From Chenopodium formosanum (lineage: Eukaryota > Streptophyta > Magnoliopsida > Caryophyllales > Amaranthaceae), in the NCBI GenBank assembly GCA_024500155.1, contig CM044877.1:33727001-33791000 (forward strand): 64,000 nucleotides of DNA, given 5' to 3'. Both the position numbers and the translations under genes were made by a program. Each line of letters opens with the position of its first letter. Positions within the stretch are counted from its first letter, which is position 1. The notes beneath the pieces were generated by a model that ran no database searches, was not told the DNA's origin, and saw only the letters and a program-made list of their open reading frames with translations. Below, piece by piece: positions 35,396 through 47,300 of the stretch.

Positions 35396-37357
35396 TTTAG
35401 GACTTTGTTAGACTTCATATATGCTTGTAGAAAAATAGCACAGCCATTTTTAGTGTGGGCTTTTGTGAGGCTAAGGACCTAGTTGGGCAGGAAGATTTCC
35501 CAACTATTTGTATGTAATTGCTTCCAAAACTCGTAACATATCAACTTTTAGATGTTTCAATATATCCCCTTTTTTTTTATCATGTCTTGCTACCAAATAT
35601 TACATATGAGTATATAGATTGTAACTTAATACTCTCTTTCTTTTAATCAAATGTTACATGCAATATATATTACTGTATTTTGTACCAGATTGAGCTGACA
35701 AAATTTGGCAATTAGGCACACTTCCCACATGCCATATAAGTTGCATAGACTATTTCCTAAATTATATTTAATATTATCTATCTCAGTCTCTCAGAGATAT
35801 ATACCTACTTGTTTAAATTGTAAGTATGCTTTTCTGATATTGGATGCAATTGACTAAAAAGCATAAGCAGCGGTTTGTAAGTGAAGTTTTGATTACTAAC
35901 GGTTTGTAAACGGTTCGATTTAGAAGCGGTTTGGTTCATAAACGGTTCAGTTTATAACCAGTTCGGTTTACAATCAGTTCGGTTTTTAAATGGTTCGGTG
36001 CAAACGGGTAGCAGTTTGCTAACGGTTCGGTGTAACCGGTTTTTTTGCCAGTTTAAACGGTTTTGGGTTGGAACCGGTTTCGGTTTAGATACGGTTCGGT
36101 TCTTTTTCGGTTCGGTTTTCATTTAGTTCGGTTTATATTCGGTTTGGTTTGTTAACGGGTTCGGTTCTTAAACGGTTTACCATTACTCGGGTCGATTCGG
36201 TTTCGGGTTTACTAAAATACGGTTCGGGTCGGTTTTCGGTTTCAAAAAATTCGATTTTTAATCGGTTCGGTTCTCATTTGGGTCGGTCGGTTTCGGGCAG
36301 TTAAACGGTTTCGGTTTGAAATTTGACAGCACTAGACGAGCCGGATCTTGCAAGCTTTGCAAAACGGATGGTGAGGACCCTCACCCGGTCTGAGAAGAAC
36401 TCCATACCTGATCTGCAAGTCATGGACTTCGACCGGATAATGGGTTCTCTGGCTGAGGTAAAAAATCCTTCTACCTTGATATCTTTTATCTTTAATTTAG
36501 CTAAGTAACTCATAAACCGGCTGTTATTGTCTCAGGCTATGCTGAGAGTGGACAGTCTCCGGGGCCCCTTCAGGCGGAAGCAAGAAGAGGTAAATGACGC
36601 CAAACGGAGGGCCCTAGAAAACCTCAACTTTGCTGAACATTCTGATTATATGTGTAATTTAAAGATTAAAGCAGTAGAGTTGAAACAGGAGGAGCTGATC
36701 CGGAGTTTGACGGCTGCAAACGATGAAGCTGACAACCGGGCTGATGACCTTGATAAGCAGCTGAAAGATGCCAAATCAGATCTCAAGGCATTAGAATATG
36801 CTGACAAGGAGAATGCCCAACTCCGAACATACAATAACCGCATGAGGGTCGAGCTCATCAATCTGCGCAACAAGCAGTCGCACGAGCTGGCCCAAGAGTA
36901 GAACCGGCTGACTGAGGAAAATGAGCGGGACAACTTGGCCCGACTGAAGATCACCTGGAGCCTCCTTTACCCAGAAATAGACTTTAAGGTCTATAAGCTG
37001 AGGTATGATTACGCCACTGCGGTGTATGATGCCCAGCAACTGGGTGATGCTCCACCGCCTCGCTTCAAAGACTGGGCTGCTGAGCAGGGATATGAAGTCT
37101 CTGATGACGAGGAGCCGGCGGCGGATGATCATAACGAAAGCCAAGCCAGCCAGACTCAGCCAGAGCAGCATCCACCTCAGCCTTAGGCGGGCCTCCCCTA
37201 TTTCTGCGGCAGTATGCCAACCATTTTCCTTATCGGCTTGTATGCTGTGTTTTGTTGTATCTTTACCAACCATGGGGTTGGGTTAACATTTTATTTTTTG
37301 TTTCTTCGCCGGATGTGACTCCGGTTAAAACATCTTATGGCCTTTGAGCCAGTTTAA

Positions 37358-38165
37358 ATATTTAGGTGGGTATCTGCTCGGATTCCAAGCTAAGGTCTTT
37401 CTTTGATGTAAGAGAATGCAGGTGTAATAAATGATTCAATGTGTCCCCAAAATGGGGAAATATCTCCCTATTTATAGGGTCGTTGGAGAATGTGCCCCTA
37501 CCTAGGTCACTTGACCTAGATTTTAGTGGGCTGCGCCGTTTTACGGCGCTCCTAGGGATTTGGGCCCTTGAAGGCCGCCATTTCAGAGGCATATATGGGG
37601 GCACCAAGTGCCAAGAGGATGTTGAGTCACATGGGCTATCCTGACCTTGACACTTGGCGTCCTCTCGTTGGTCCACGTGTCTAGGGTATAAATACCCTAA
37701 ACATTTGAAATGCGTCTTTGGTGTTGAGTCTGGGAAGTTTCTCGGATTCCTGATTGATCATAGGGGGATAGAGGCTAACCCTGAGAAGATACTGGCGGTG
37801 ATTGACATGAAGTCACCCCGCACTATCAAGGAAGCACAGAGACTAACCAGTTGCCTGGTTGCTCTGGGGAGATTCCTCAGCCGGTCAGGTGACAAATGCC
37901 TTTACTTCTTCCAAGCAATTAGGAAGAAGACCAGATTTGAATGGGGGGATGAGGCTGAGGCGGCCTTTCAACGGCTGAAAGAACACCTCCACTCTTTGCC
38001 AAGACTTGTTAGTCCACTGCCTAGGGAGGTGTTATACATGTACTTAGCCGTCTCAGATCATGCCCTCAGTACCGTTCTCCTTGCTGAGAGAGACGGTGTT
38101 CAGCTTCCGGTCTATTTCATTAGCCATGTCTTAAAAAATGCTGAGCTCTGGTACCCCATGGCTGA
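37358..38165 (+). pseudogene. Inverted LTR fragment joined to pol fragment (RT thumb/RNase H)
   Basis: 37358-37706 is a partial copy of the element's own LTR, in the plus-reading orientation of the two terminal copies, ending exactly at the LTR terminus TAAACA. The next bases continue directly in a pol frame (LKCVFGVESGKFLGFLIDHR, then the RNase H start with FEWGDEAEAAFQRLKEHL), to about 38165. There it meets gag on the opposite strand. Pol therefore reads opposite to gag of the same element. A precise LTR end joined to internal sequence suggests self-integration or a template-switch product. Confidence 0.75.
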
Positions 38166-38944
38166 ACATTTGAATATGCCGCCTGACCTCCAAAGAGAGT
38201 CGGCTGCATGAAGTGAGGAGGATACTGTCCGTAAGCCTGGGTCGTAGGCACGTACGGTACAACTCCAATCATATGAGGGCCAGAATGGACGGTATTACCG
38301 CCTGTCTGACTCTCATGCAAGGAGGGCACACTCCCTGCAGAAATGTTATTGAAACTGTCTGGAAAGTTCGACGTTGAAGCCGACTTAGACAGCGATTGGT
38401 TTCTCTTCCAGTTGATGATTTCCCGGGCATAGAGAATTGATTTTTTGCTTCCCACCGGCTGCTGAGTCTGGCGGGTGTTGTTGTTGTTCCTCTTAGGAAG
38501 GAGAATTTTTGACCAATCAATGGTCCCGGCTGCCTTCTCCTTTGGATGAGGAGTGGGCTGCCTGTCTCTGACTAACTTCCCCTTCTCTGGAGGAGTCTTC
38601 TTCGCCGACTGACCTTTACTTGGGCCAGCCTGGCTTTGGGTGATCAGCTCTTTAATTTCACCTTTGAAACTTCTCATGAATCTCATGAGTTCGTCTCGGG
38701 TGACAGGTGCTGATCCAGCGGCCGTTTGGGTTTCCCCTTCCGGTTGCCCAGAGGGTCGGCTTGTACCCGCCTGGGAGGCACCTCGCTCCAGAGTGTCTCT
38801 GGGCTGAATGCGCTTGGTTATGAGAGAGCCGTCATCGGCTGTAAAGGTTTCGACAAGAGGATCTTCATCCTCATGGTCTGTAAAAACTTCTGGGTCATCG
38901 CCCAGACGGTTAGGGGGTGGCACAGACTCTTGAACCATCTTCAA
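38120..38944 (-). pseudogene. gag: gag N-terminal fragment of the 27213-39464 element
   Basis: Begins 28 bp inside the right LTR, where gag is expected on the minus strand. About 260 residues: an acidic start (DHEDEDPLVETF), a predicted helix (TRDELMRFMRSFKGEIKELI), a Lys/Pro-rich linker and a Gly/Gln/Tyr-rich tail. It ends where the inverted pol piece begins (about 38165), so the core capsid domain and zinc knuckle are missing. Assigned as gag mainly by position; sequence recognition is weak. Confidence 0.6.
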
Positions 38945-38949
38945 GGTAT

Positions 38950-38971
38950 TCTCCCCACAGACGGCGCCAAA
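38950..38971 (-). promoter_or_regulatory. Primer-binding site
   Basis: Minus strand next to the LTR reads ATTTGGCGCCGTCTGTGGGG, a common plant retrotransposon primer-site form. Confidence 0.75.
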
Positions 38972-39464
38972 TGTTTTGGGGGTTTTTGTCCCTTGGGAGA
39001 GTTACGTCACGAAGTCTGATCCGGCTGAGCTGTACCTGCAAAATAACGGAGACTCCGGGTGGTTGGAGCTCCGCCTTCGACGGTCAAGTTAGTAACTTGA
39101 AACGGAATAAAGAGAACGGAAATTTAGGTGGGTATCTGCTCGGATTCCAAGCTCAGGTCTTTCTCTGATATAAGAGAATGCAGGTGTAATAAATGATTCA
39201 ATGTGTCCCCAAAATGGGGAAATATCTCCCTATTTATAGGGTCGTTGGAGAATGTGCCCCTACCCAGGTCACTTAACCTAGATTTTAGTGGGCTGCGCCG
39301 TTTTACGGCGCTCCTAGGGATTTGGGCCCTTGAAGGCCGCCATTTTAGAGGCATATCTGGGGCGCCAAGTGTCAAGAGGATGTTGAGCCACATGGGCCAT
39401 CCTGACCTTGACACATGGCGTCCTCTCGTTGGTCCACGTGTCTAGGGTATAAATACCCCAAACA
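38972..39464 (-). repeat. 5' LTR of the 27213-39464 element
   Basis: 493 bp, near-identical to 27213-27706, with a 1-bp indel and about 14 substitutions by hand. Confidence 0.9.
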
Positions 39465-39849
39465 GACCCGATACCCAAAGTGACCCAAATAGAATTTAAC
39501 TTAAATTAATTGACCCAAACAGACCTGAAATCCAAAGTAACCCGGTCTAAAATTACCTTATACCTAAAATGACCAGATCCAATTAAAGCCAAATACTTGA
39601 CCCGAGCAGACTCAAATAGAAAATAATTGCAATCAAACTGACTTGGTTTTTTTTTTTAATTATTTTTTTATTTTTAAATTTTAGTATAATGTGTAACAGT
39701 GTGTAACATATAAGTTATAAAAAATTCGTAAAAGGATTGAAAATTAACAACTATTCTACGGAGTATGTCCATAAGATTAAGAAAATAACACTAGCAACTT
39801 TATTTTCTGTAAGCGTTAATAATTATTTCATGTAAAAAAAATCATATAA

Positions 39850-40276
39850 CTAATATATAAAGCTAAACTTTTAGCCAGCCAGGTCACAAAATAGTGACAC
39901 TTGGCATTCTAACTTTTCGCCAAGTGTCGCGCCACCTTGGATAGATTTAAATAGATTCATAAGATAAAAAAAAAAGTTAGTTAAAAATTCATTTTTCAAT
40001 CAAATTAGGATAGAATTTTAGAATAAGATGGTTAGTTTAGAGTTTTATTTTCGATAAAATACCAAATAATAAACTTATTATAGGCCACAAGACAACATCG
40101 TATAGCATTTTAACTTTTCACCAAATGTCGTACCACGCTGGATAAATATAGATAGACTTTGTAGAAAAAAAAAAGTTAATTTAGAATTCTATTTTTAATC
40201 AATTAAATTGAATTATAATATAATTTTATCTTAAAATTCCATAAACAACCCGGGCATCGCACGGGGCACAAAACTA
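39850..40276. mobile_element. Short non-autonomous Helitron
   Basis: The right end has the classic hairpin CCCGGGCATCGCACGGGG followed by CACAAAACTAG|T. The left end near ACTAATATATAAAGCTAAAC resembles plant Helitron 5' ends but lacks a clear TC start, so the left coordinate is approximate. No coding sequence. Confidence 0.65.
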
Positions 40277-40450
40277 GTCTACTAATAAAGCTTGACTCAA
40301 AGTATCGAATCGAAATGTCTTGACTCGAACTTGACCCAACTCGAACTTGACCCTATACATGAATCTGAAAATTAACCCAACCCAAAACAGCCTGACTCGA
40401 ACTTAACCCGACCCATACCCGATTCGAACGACCCATTTACCAGGTCTAAA

Positions 40451-40916
40451 TTCCAAACACATCGTAATAACCCCTCACAGCTCTCCCCAAAGTACATTCT
40501 ACCCAGCCCAAACCTTAAAACAGCAAAAGAAGAGTGGGCTGGGCTTTCCAATTCCAATAGTTTTGGCTCGTCCACTTCCAAGTTCCAATTCTCCTTTTAC
40601 ATCGATTATATCGTCCTCACTCTTTTATTCTCCCTACTTCTTAACAACTTCACCTCCCTCTTCGAATCTGCAACTCCAACTTCAACTACTTCGATTACTA
40701 CAACTTTTAGCATCCAATTTGCGAACTCAAATTTCACGTTGAAGAGATCTCACATTGTTCTTCGTTCATTGACATATTCTCTTGTGGTTAGATTTATTAA
40801 TTTTGCCCCACATTGTTTGTTTTCTATTTGAATTTGTATTTGCATATTTCAATTGATTTTGGTAAAGTATTTTATTATTATTTTTTTTCTTAATCTCAGG
40901 TATTTGATCGGTGAAT
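40451..40916 (+). promoter_or_regulatory. 5' region and leader of the biotin carboxylase gene
   Basis: C/T-rich, CT-repeat sequence (40600-40740) typical of a plant plastid-protein leader, then a probable leader intron ending CTCAG at 40899, 18 bp before the ATG. The leader starts close to the end of the hAT-like element, so transposon DNA lies in the proximal promoter. No clear TATA box. Confidence 0.55.
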
Positions 40917-41288
40917 ATGGATGCATTTTTGGTTTGCAAATCTGTAACTGTGCCATCTACTACTAAACCTGTAAGCTCAAATTTTTAATATTTTTTCTGA
41001 TTGATTTTGGCTGCGATATTATGGAAGTTTTGATTAGAGCTTTAATTTGAGCTTTCGAGTTCTGTAGAATAAAAAAAGGCTGCCTCTGAATTGTTGCACT
41101 TTAGTTAGTGATTAGAATTCGATGAGACAAGAAGTTAGTGTCACATTTATTGGAATAAATTGGTTTTTGCTCATTTTTACTAATGAAGGAGATAATTGAT
41201 TTTGCTCTTAATACTCATTACTTGCTCATTTTATGCTAATTACAAAAATTATGCGAATTGGGCAAAATCAATCATCTCAATTTTCTTT

Positions 41289-41334
<46 letters not shown>

Positions 41335-44300
41335 CAAGTTTTGTCAATGAGCAAAATAATTGCTCCAATTGTGCAAATTAACGTATATGATATTTGGCTA
41401 TTCATGTACAACTGGTGAGGAGAGGGTGAAATGTGTTTTTAATTGTAACTTATTTGATAAATGAATCTAGAATTTAATAGTTGCTTGTTTACTGTATACA
41501 ACTATTATATTTATCACTTTGGAATCAGCCTCCAGACTAGCATTAGTATTGATTGGTTAGGGGCTTGGGATAAGGCTTAGTACAGTTTGACCAACCAAAA
41601 CCCTCCTCATGTGTTGGTCATAATGTGTAGTCTAATTTTTGAAGTCTTTTGTCATATAGTTGGAAAATATAATAATACCATGAGTTTGTTTTTTAGATCA
41701 AGTGTTTTGATGTGATTCAATGGTATGCTCATGGCTCATGAGTTTTTTTGGTAAATGGTCTTTTAAATTGTAGAGCTTATGGATGAACCAGACCAAAGGA
41801 TTCAGCAGTGCTCCATCTAACTTGGCGATAGAGAGCCGGGTTAATTTTCCTGGGCAGTCAGTTCAGGTTCTTAAGATAAATCGTAAAGCTAGAAAGTGTG
41901 GTGGAGCTCTTGCTGCAACTTGTCGCAGTGAAAAAATTTTGGTAGCTAATAGAGGTGAGATTGCAGTCCGTGTGATCCGAACTGCTCATGAAATGGGCAT
42001 TCCATGTGTTGCAGTCTACTCAACCATAGACAAGGATGCACTCCATGTGAAAATCGCTGATGAATCTGTTTGCATTGGTGAAGCTCCAAGTAATCAATCG
42101 TAAGTCACTGATGATAAGATATGATTCTGCTCTATATTTTCAACTTAATTGTTGTTTCTTTAGTAGCAGGGAGGTGCAATGTGACTATCTTTCTCCTACA
42201 TATTTATGATATAGAATCTGTATGGTATTATAATAATAACATTTTCTATTGCATCAGAAACTTGTATCCCTTTTGTTGGTACTAATGGTCTAGGACTTTT
42301 GGAACACATGCAATATTTGAATCACTTAGTAGAATAACAAAATGTTCCAAATTTGTGGATAAAGCAGAAAGGAGTGCTAATATATTCTTTGTATAGTGTC
42401 TTTGATTATTTGTTGATTTTGTGGATAAAACATATTGGAGTGGTACTAATGTAATGACACTTCTTTATAGCTTATCAACTTCTGTGAGAATTGTAGCCTT
42501 TTATGAGGGATTCACTTGTCAATTAGTTTGTTTGCTCACCTTTAAAAGCTCATTAAAATATACTTGTAAGCTTTTTTATATGATCATTAATATACATTGG
42601 ACATATTAAATTTGGTTAAAGTCTTAAAAGGAAGCTTATTGACATCCCTTCGCCCTTTAAAAATAAAGAAAGATTGAAAGATGAATAAATAGATAGATAG
42701 ATAGAGAGAAAGTGTCATGGAGGGAAGGAAGAAGAGATGATGGTATACCTTTTTCTGTTTTAATTGTCACATGTAATTTTTGCTACTAATTCATTTCCTA
42801 CAGTTATTTGGTGATCCCCAATGTTCTATCTGCTGCTGTAAGTCGTGGATGCAGTATGTTGCATCCTGGGTATGGATTTCTTGCGGAAAACGCTGTTTTT
42901 GTTGAGATGTGTAGAGAGCATGGAATAAATTTTATTGGACCAAATGTAAGTTGTCCTAATCATACTATGTTTTGATGTTAATTTTTTATTGTATAAATTT
43001 ACACATTATCTGTGCTCTTGTATGTGTAAAAAATTGTAACAAATAGAAATTATAAAGAATACTGTTGAAGATATTTCTTGTCTCTTCTCTGGCTCGTTTT
43101 TGTTTTACACTCACTATACAAATAAAAAAGTGTATGTCATCATTTATGTTGTATTGGATTACCATTGAAAAAAATCAGATTATGGAAGGAAAACATAATT
43201 TATGTTGTATTTCCAATGATCTAATAAAGACATTTTAGGATATATGAAGCTCATATTCTCAATTAGTTCTCTAGATTTTTGACATTTTGTTATATTGTTA
43301 TAGACTTGTTGCTCGCATTCAATCACTCAATAAGCAAACCTCAATTAAAAAGAAAAAAAAGAAAGATTGATATATATTTTGCATTAATTAAGAGAAAGTT
43401 GATTACAAAAGTAGTAGTGTTAGATTACTAATCTTAATTCTAATAATTTTAAGTTATTCAAATTCTGTAATGTTCTAATTGTAAGAAATATGTAAAAATG
43501 ACTTAATTTTTTATTAAATAATTTCACCATAATACTTTTAATCATTCTTGATTATGTGTGCATTTGTCCCCTTTAGTTTTTCTATATACTTTGTGTATTT
43601 ACTCGTAATTTTTTTAAAATTTTATACTAATACATTATTTTTCCATTCTTTTTAAGATAATTATGTTTGTTTTATAAAATTTCTATTACTAAGATTTTTT
43701 TTTCTTATCTTGATTCCATTAGATTCAATCATATATTATGACAATTATTGTAATAATAAATAATTTACAAATTAAGATGAATGTGAATTTTTAAGATTAA
43801 AAAGCCAACATTAAAATGTAGAAGTATTGCTAATTTAAAGAGCAAGTATTATATAAGACAATATTATTTTGCAAATATTGCGAATTTACTTGCAATTATT
43901 TAACTTTTAAGAGATTTTGTACCAATTTATCATATATTAACATTCTACTTTTTTGTTTAATTTTTAAAACTTTTCCTATTATATGTAAATTTAATAAAAT
44001 TATTATTTGATTAATGGATAAGAAAATGAGGAAAAGAAAATAAAGAGTTGAAATGAGTTTGAATCTTTTATACATTTTTGTAGATGACTAAGATGAAATA
44101 TAACTTTATGGGTATATATAAAGTATTGGTTGTAATAAGATTTGGTTCCAAGTGTTGCCACTTGTAGTAAAGTCGTATGTCTATTCTTTTTCTAGGCAAA
44201 ACTGAATGGTTAATACAATAAGGCAGATTTTTGTATTAAATTCTTTTAAACTCTTTTGTATAAGGACTAACTAAGAAACTGATTGAGATGTGGAGTTAGG

Positions 44301-47300
44301 TCGCGGAGGTCGTGCCTCTACCAGCCCCCATGTGGCTTCACTCCTTTTTATATTATATCTCTACTTCTTTGTACATATCACACCAGCCAAAATCTAAGTC
44401 AGTTATGAGTAATGATCATAAAGTTTTGAGGGACATGCTGTATAAGTTACTTGAGGAAATAGTAATTACTTTCGTTGGCACCTGGAAGCTTGTTGTAATA
44501 TTTCATTGCAGGAAACACTTATTCTGGAAGATCATCTATAATATATCTAAACTTTTTGTTCTTTTATTTCGTTTGCAAATCTTCCATAAATATACTAATT
44601 CATGAAGTCTTCTTACTATTTTGCAATAGTAAAGAGGTTCAACCTTTCAAATATTATTACAACCCAAACCCTTGGTCTAAGGACTTGTTTAAGGTTAGCT
44701 GTAGAAAGTAAGTTGCTCTTCCAGGAACCTGTATAATTTAAAATCCCTTTATTTTCCCCAGAAAATACTTGAAAATGTGTTAGATACCAATTTTTTTTTT
44801 ATTATTTTTTTTTTCCTCCATGGGATTTCAAGTTTCCTAGAGTATATTATCTTCCCATTTTTCACTCTCTCGTTTTGAATTCACAAGCTTCTTAATCTGA
44901 TGAAAACATTTATGTTGACATTTACATAAACTGATTTAGAAACACTCCAGTATAATTGATACTTAAGAATTCAACTATATGCTTTAAAAATAAACAATAG
45001 ATTTGACCGAATACATTTGACCCCCTGCATCGCTCAGATTATGCACAACGAGCAACAAGCTATTAAAAAGGTGTGAATTTAAGGGTTTAAGCTCTGTAGG
45101 CTATATTATGGGCTTTTATGTTATTTTGGCCTATACAATACTTTAGCAGTGGCGGGCTGGCGGCTCTAGGATTTCTAACTAGGGTTAGCACTACGCATTA
45201 AATTAACAAACCGTAAATAGCTAGAACTTAGGGTTAACTTTTATACAATGTGTTGTCTTGACTTATGCCCCATCCGTAATTTTGTAAGTGCATGCACAAT
45301 TTTGTCCTTTTTACTATACATGTACCACTTTGACTTGTTAAAAGACCTAAAACAAAACCCCACATTGCTAATATTAGTGCTTTTTAATTTGTCCGTAATA
45401 TATTGTTATCAAATTAAAAAGTACTTCCTTAAATGTTCCATGAATTATACAAAGTATGTATTAGTATTATCTATCAATCGGTTGAGGTTTTATACGGCAT
45501 GAAGCGTTGAATATAAGAAAAATATTATCACATGCGGTATTTTTTATGTACATTTCAATTTAAATTTTCATAAATATTGTTACTTATAAAGCTAAATAAT
45601 TTAATGATAAAAAATGAGCTTTGAAAAACAAGATATGCATAAAAATGGGAAGAATTACTATGAATGGAGAGAGTATTGTAAATTAGAAAGCTATTTCTTC
45701 ATGGTGATTCAAATGATGTAGCCTGCAGGTCTCGAACCCCTAATCTGTCGCATAAAACAATTTTAACCACAATGAACTCACCACGACAGCAACACACATT
45801 GTAATGAGTATGTAAACAAGGAAAAATATAAATACATAATCATTGCTATAGCTTTTTTTTTGAACATTTTGCTGTTTTTTTTTGTTTTTTTCGAGGTCTT
45901 GCACCAACTTAGGTTCGCCAGTGTACTTCAGATGTCATATGTGTCCTATCAATTCATATCCTTTTCGTGGAAGGTTAGATACTAGTAGTTTGGAGTGGAA
46001 TGGAGATAATTTTAGTTTGACACAAAGCGACATTCTCTTTTTGGACAATATATTAAAGGAAGAGCCTGAAGTTAAGAATTAAGTTTTGTATCTCTTATAT
46101 ACAGGGGAATGATGTGTCTCATTTAACTTTTCCTTAATCCTTACATGTCTTTTGGTGATGATTGTATAATTTTTATCTATGTAAATCTAGTAACTACCAT
46201 CTTCTACTTCAAGAAGATAAAAAGTATTAACTTGTTTACACTCTAATATTATTGCAAATATCCAGCCAGATAGCATCCGTGTCATGGGTGACAAGTCGAC
46301 TGCTAGAGAAACCATGAAGAAGGCTGGTGTTCCAACTGTTCCTGGAAGTGATGGATTGTTACAGGTAAATTGATTGCCATTTCGTTTCACTGTACAATTG
46401 ATTAAAACTACTTTAAGTTCTAGCACTAGTTCATCTTTTCTTGCAGACTTGGCTTTTCTAACATGTAGCTATGTCTTTTGTAATAATATGCAGAGCACAG
46501 ATGAAGCGATAAAACTTGCTCATGAAATTGGTTTCCCTGTTATGATTAAGGTACTACTTTGCATTTCTGGTAATATGTTAACATATCAACTTTATATTGA
46601 ACCCTACACTGGAGCATGCATCTGTATCTTCCATCCTTTTCTCCAAGAATAAGGTTTTTTGTTTTGTTTGTTTTTTTTTTTTTTGTTGTGTTGTTGTTGT
46701 TTTGGTGGTGGTGGTTGTTTTATAATGACATCTATACTATTATTAAAACTCCGAGGCAAGAGTGCAATTTTGCCATGTGTCACTTTTTTTGTTTCGTTTT
46801 GCCAAACCATTTTTCTTCAACTTATAAACTTGCCACATACGCGATTACATATTAATGGTATTTCATTTATTAGTAAAAAAAAGGTTTTTTCTCCCAATTC
46901 AACTGACATTATTTGTAATGGTCTTAGTTAAGAGTTGAACAATTGTATCATTATTGAATTGCTTGAATTGGAGCAGTTATGATCAATTGTCAATCAATTC
47001 GAATTCTACAACTGAACAATGAATGAGTGAGTAACTAATGAGTAATTAGTCAACATATTCATCCCTATAAATAATAAAACCTAAATTATAATTGTTGGAA
47101 ACGATTCACTGACCTTGGCCTCTTGGAACAAGTTTTTTGGGTAAGTATCTTGATTTCTTATTTGTCTACAATCATATTTGGAGTGGACATGTGAGGTGAA
47201 TTTTGTTGTATTCATGTTTTATACATATACGATTCATCCATGCAAATAAACTTTAGCCTAAGCTATATTGGTTTTACACTTCTTTTACAAGCATTTTGGT

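Larger units (their letters stand above)
30097..36334 (+). mobile_element. hAT transposon with transposase, inserted in the antisense gene
   Basis: Termini TAGCACTGTCAAA and, on the other strand, TAGTGCTGTCAAA. Exact 8-bp target duplications GACGAGCC lie at 30089-30096 and 36335-36342. Dense GGTTCGGTTT-type subterminal repeats fill about 30110-30640 and 35870-36320. Removing the element restores the host reading frame through LTSDEP|DLASFAKRM. It is 6.2 kb with a two-exon transposase in the middle. By superfamily knowledge these features suffice for a mobile element if the one early stop in the transposase is bypassed. Confidence 0.95.
28129..37186 (+). pseudogene. PF04195-type (putative gypsy-type transposon domain) gene with histone H3-like N-terminus
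   Basis: Two starts are possible: ATG 28129, or ATG 28282 if the intron 28040-28275 is spliced. That intron has donor GAG|GTAACC, a strong pyrimidine tract and acceptor TGTGCAG, and leaves 28282 as the first ATG. The product then starts MARTKQTARR. An acidic Ser/Gly region follows, then the PF04195-like domain (28600-29326; PFGRGWEIIVPPDDA, FPLHPGIRKILKGYDL, QLTPNSWVNILSYIAACEF). Exons 29418-29539 and from 29619 are Lys/Ala rich. After the hAT insertion come 36343-36457 and 36536-37186, with a long coiled coil (36560-36930) and an acidic end. Lesions: TAG at 28369, a frameshift near 29770, the hAT insertion, and TAG at 36899. The gene is antisense to its element. Chromatin targeting is an inference from the tail. 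Confidence 0.75.
27213..39464 (-). mobile_element. Complete LTR retrotransposon with antisense PF04195-type gene; pol nearly deleted
   Basis: LTRs at 27213-27706 and 38972-39464 are almost identical (about 15 differences by hand, roughly 3%). Both flanks are GACCC (27208-27212 and 39465-39469). Next to the right LTR the minus strand has a primer site beginning TTTGGCGCCGTCTGTGGGGA; next to the left LTR it has a purine tract GTGAGGGGCAAA. The element therefore reads on the minus strand. It contains a gag N-terminal part, only an inverted pol scrap, and a large plus-strand gene with a histone H3-like N-terminus. It must rely on another element for pol. Confidence 0.9.
27055..40450. mobile_element. 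Small hAT-like element hosting a 12-kb LTR retrotransposon
   Basis: Ends TAGACCTGACAA at the left and a right end that reads TTTAGACCTGGTAAATGGG on the other strand. Both termini are filled with short GACCCAAA/CGACCC-type repeats (27055-27210, 39465-39640, 40310-40440). Flanks ATCCAAAC (27047-27054) and TTCCAAAC (40451-40458) match in 7 of 8 positions. Without the nested retrotransposon it is about 1.1 kb and has no ORF. It sits directly upstream of the biotin carboxylase gene. Confidence 0.55.

Noticed and set aside
35051..35482. Overlapping Cys/Leu- and Gln/Thr-rich open frames of 100-140 codons on both strands
   Set aside because: They arise from the TGTTCTGC-type tandem repeat, are open in several frames at once and have no conserved content.
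41196..41418. Two overlapping frames with a poly-Lys run in intron 1
   Set aside because: They are translations of a poly(A) tract.
43330..44100. Possible transposon in intron 3
   Set aside because: Very AT-rich, but I found no terminal repeats or flanking duplication.
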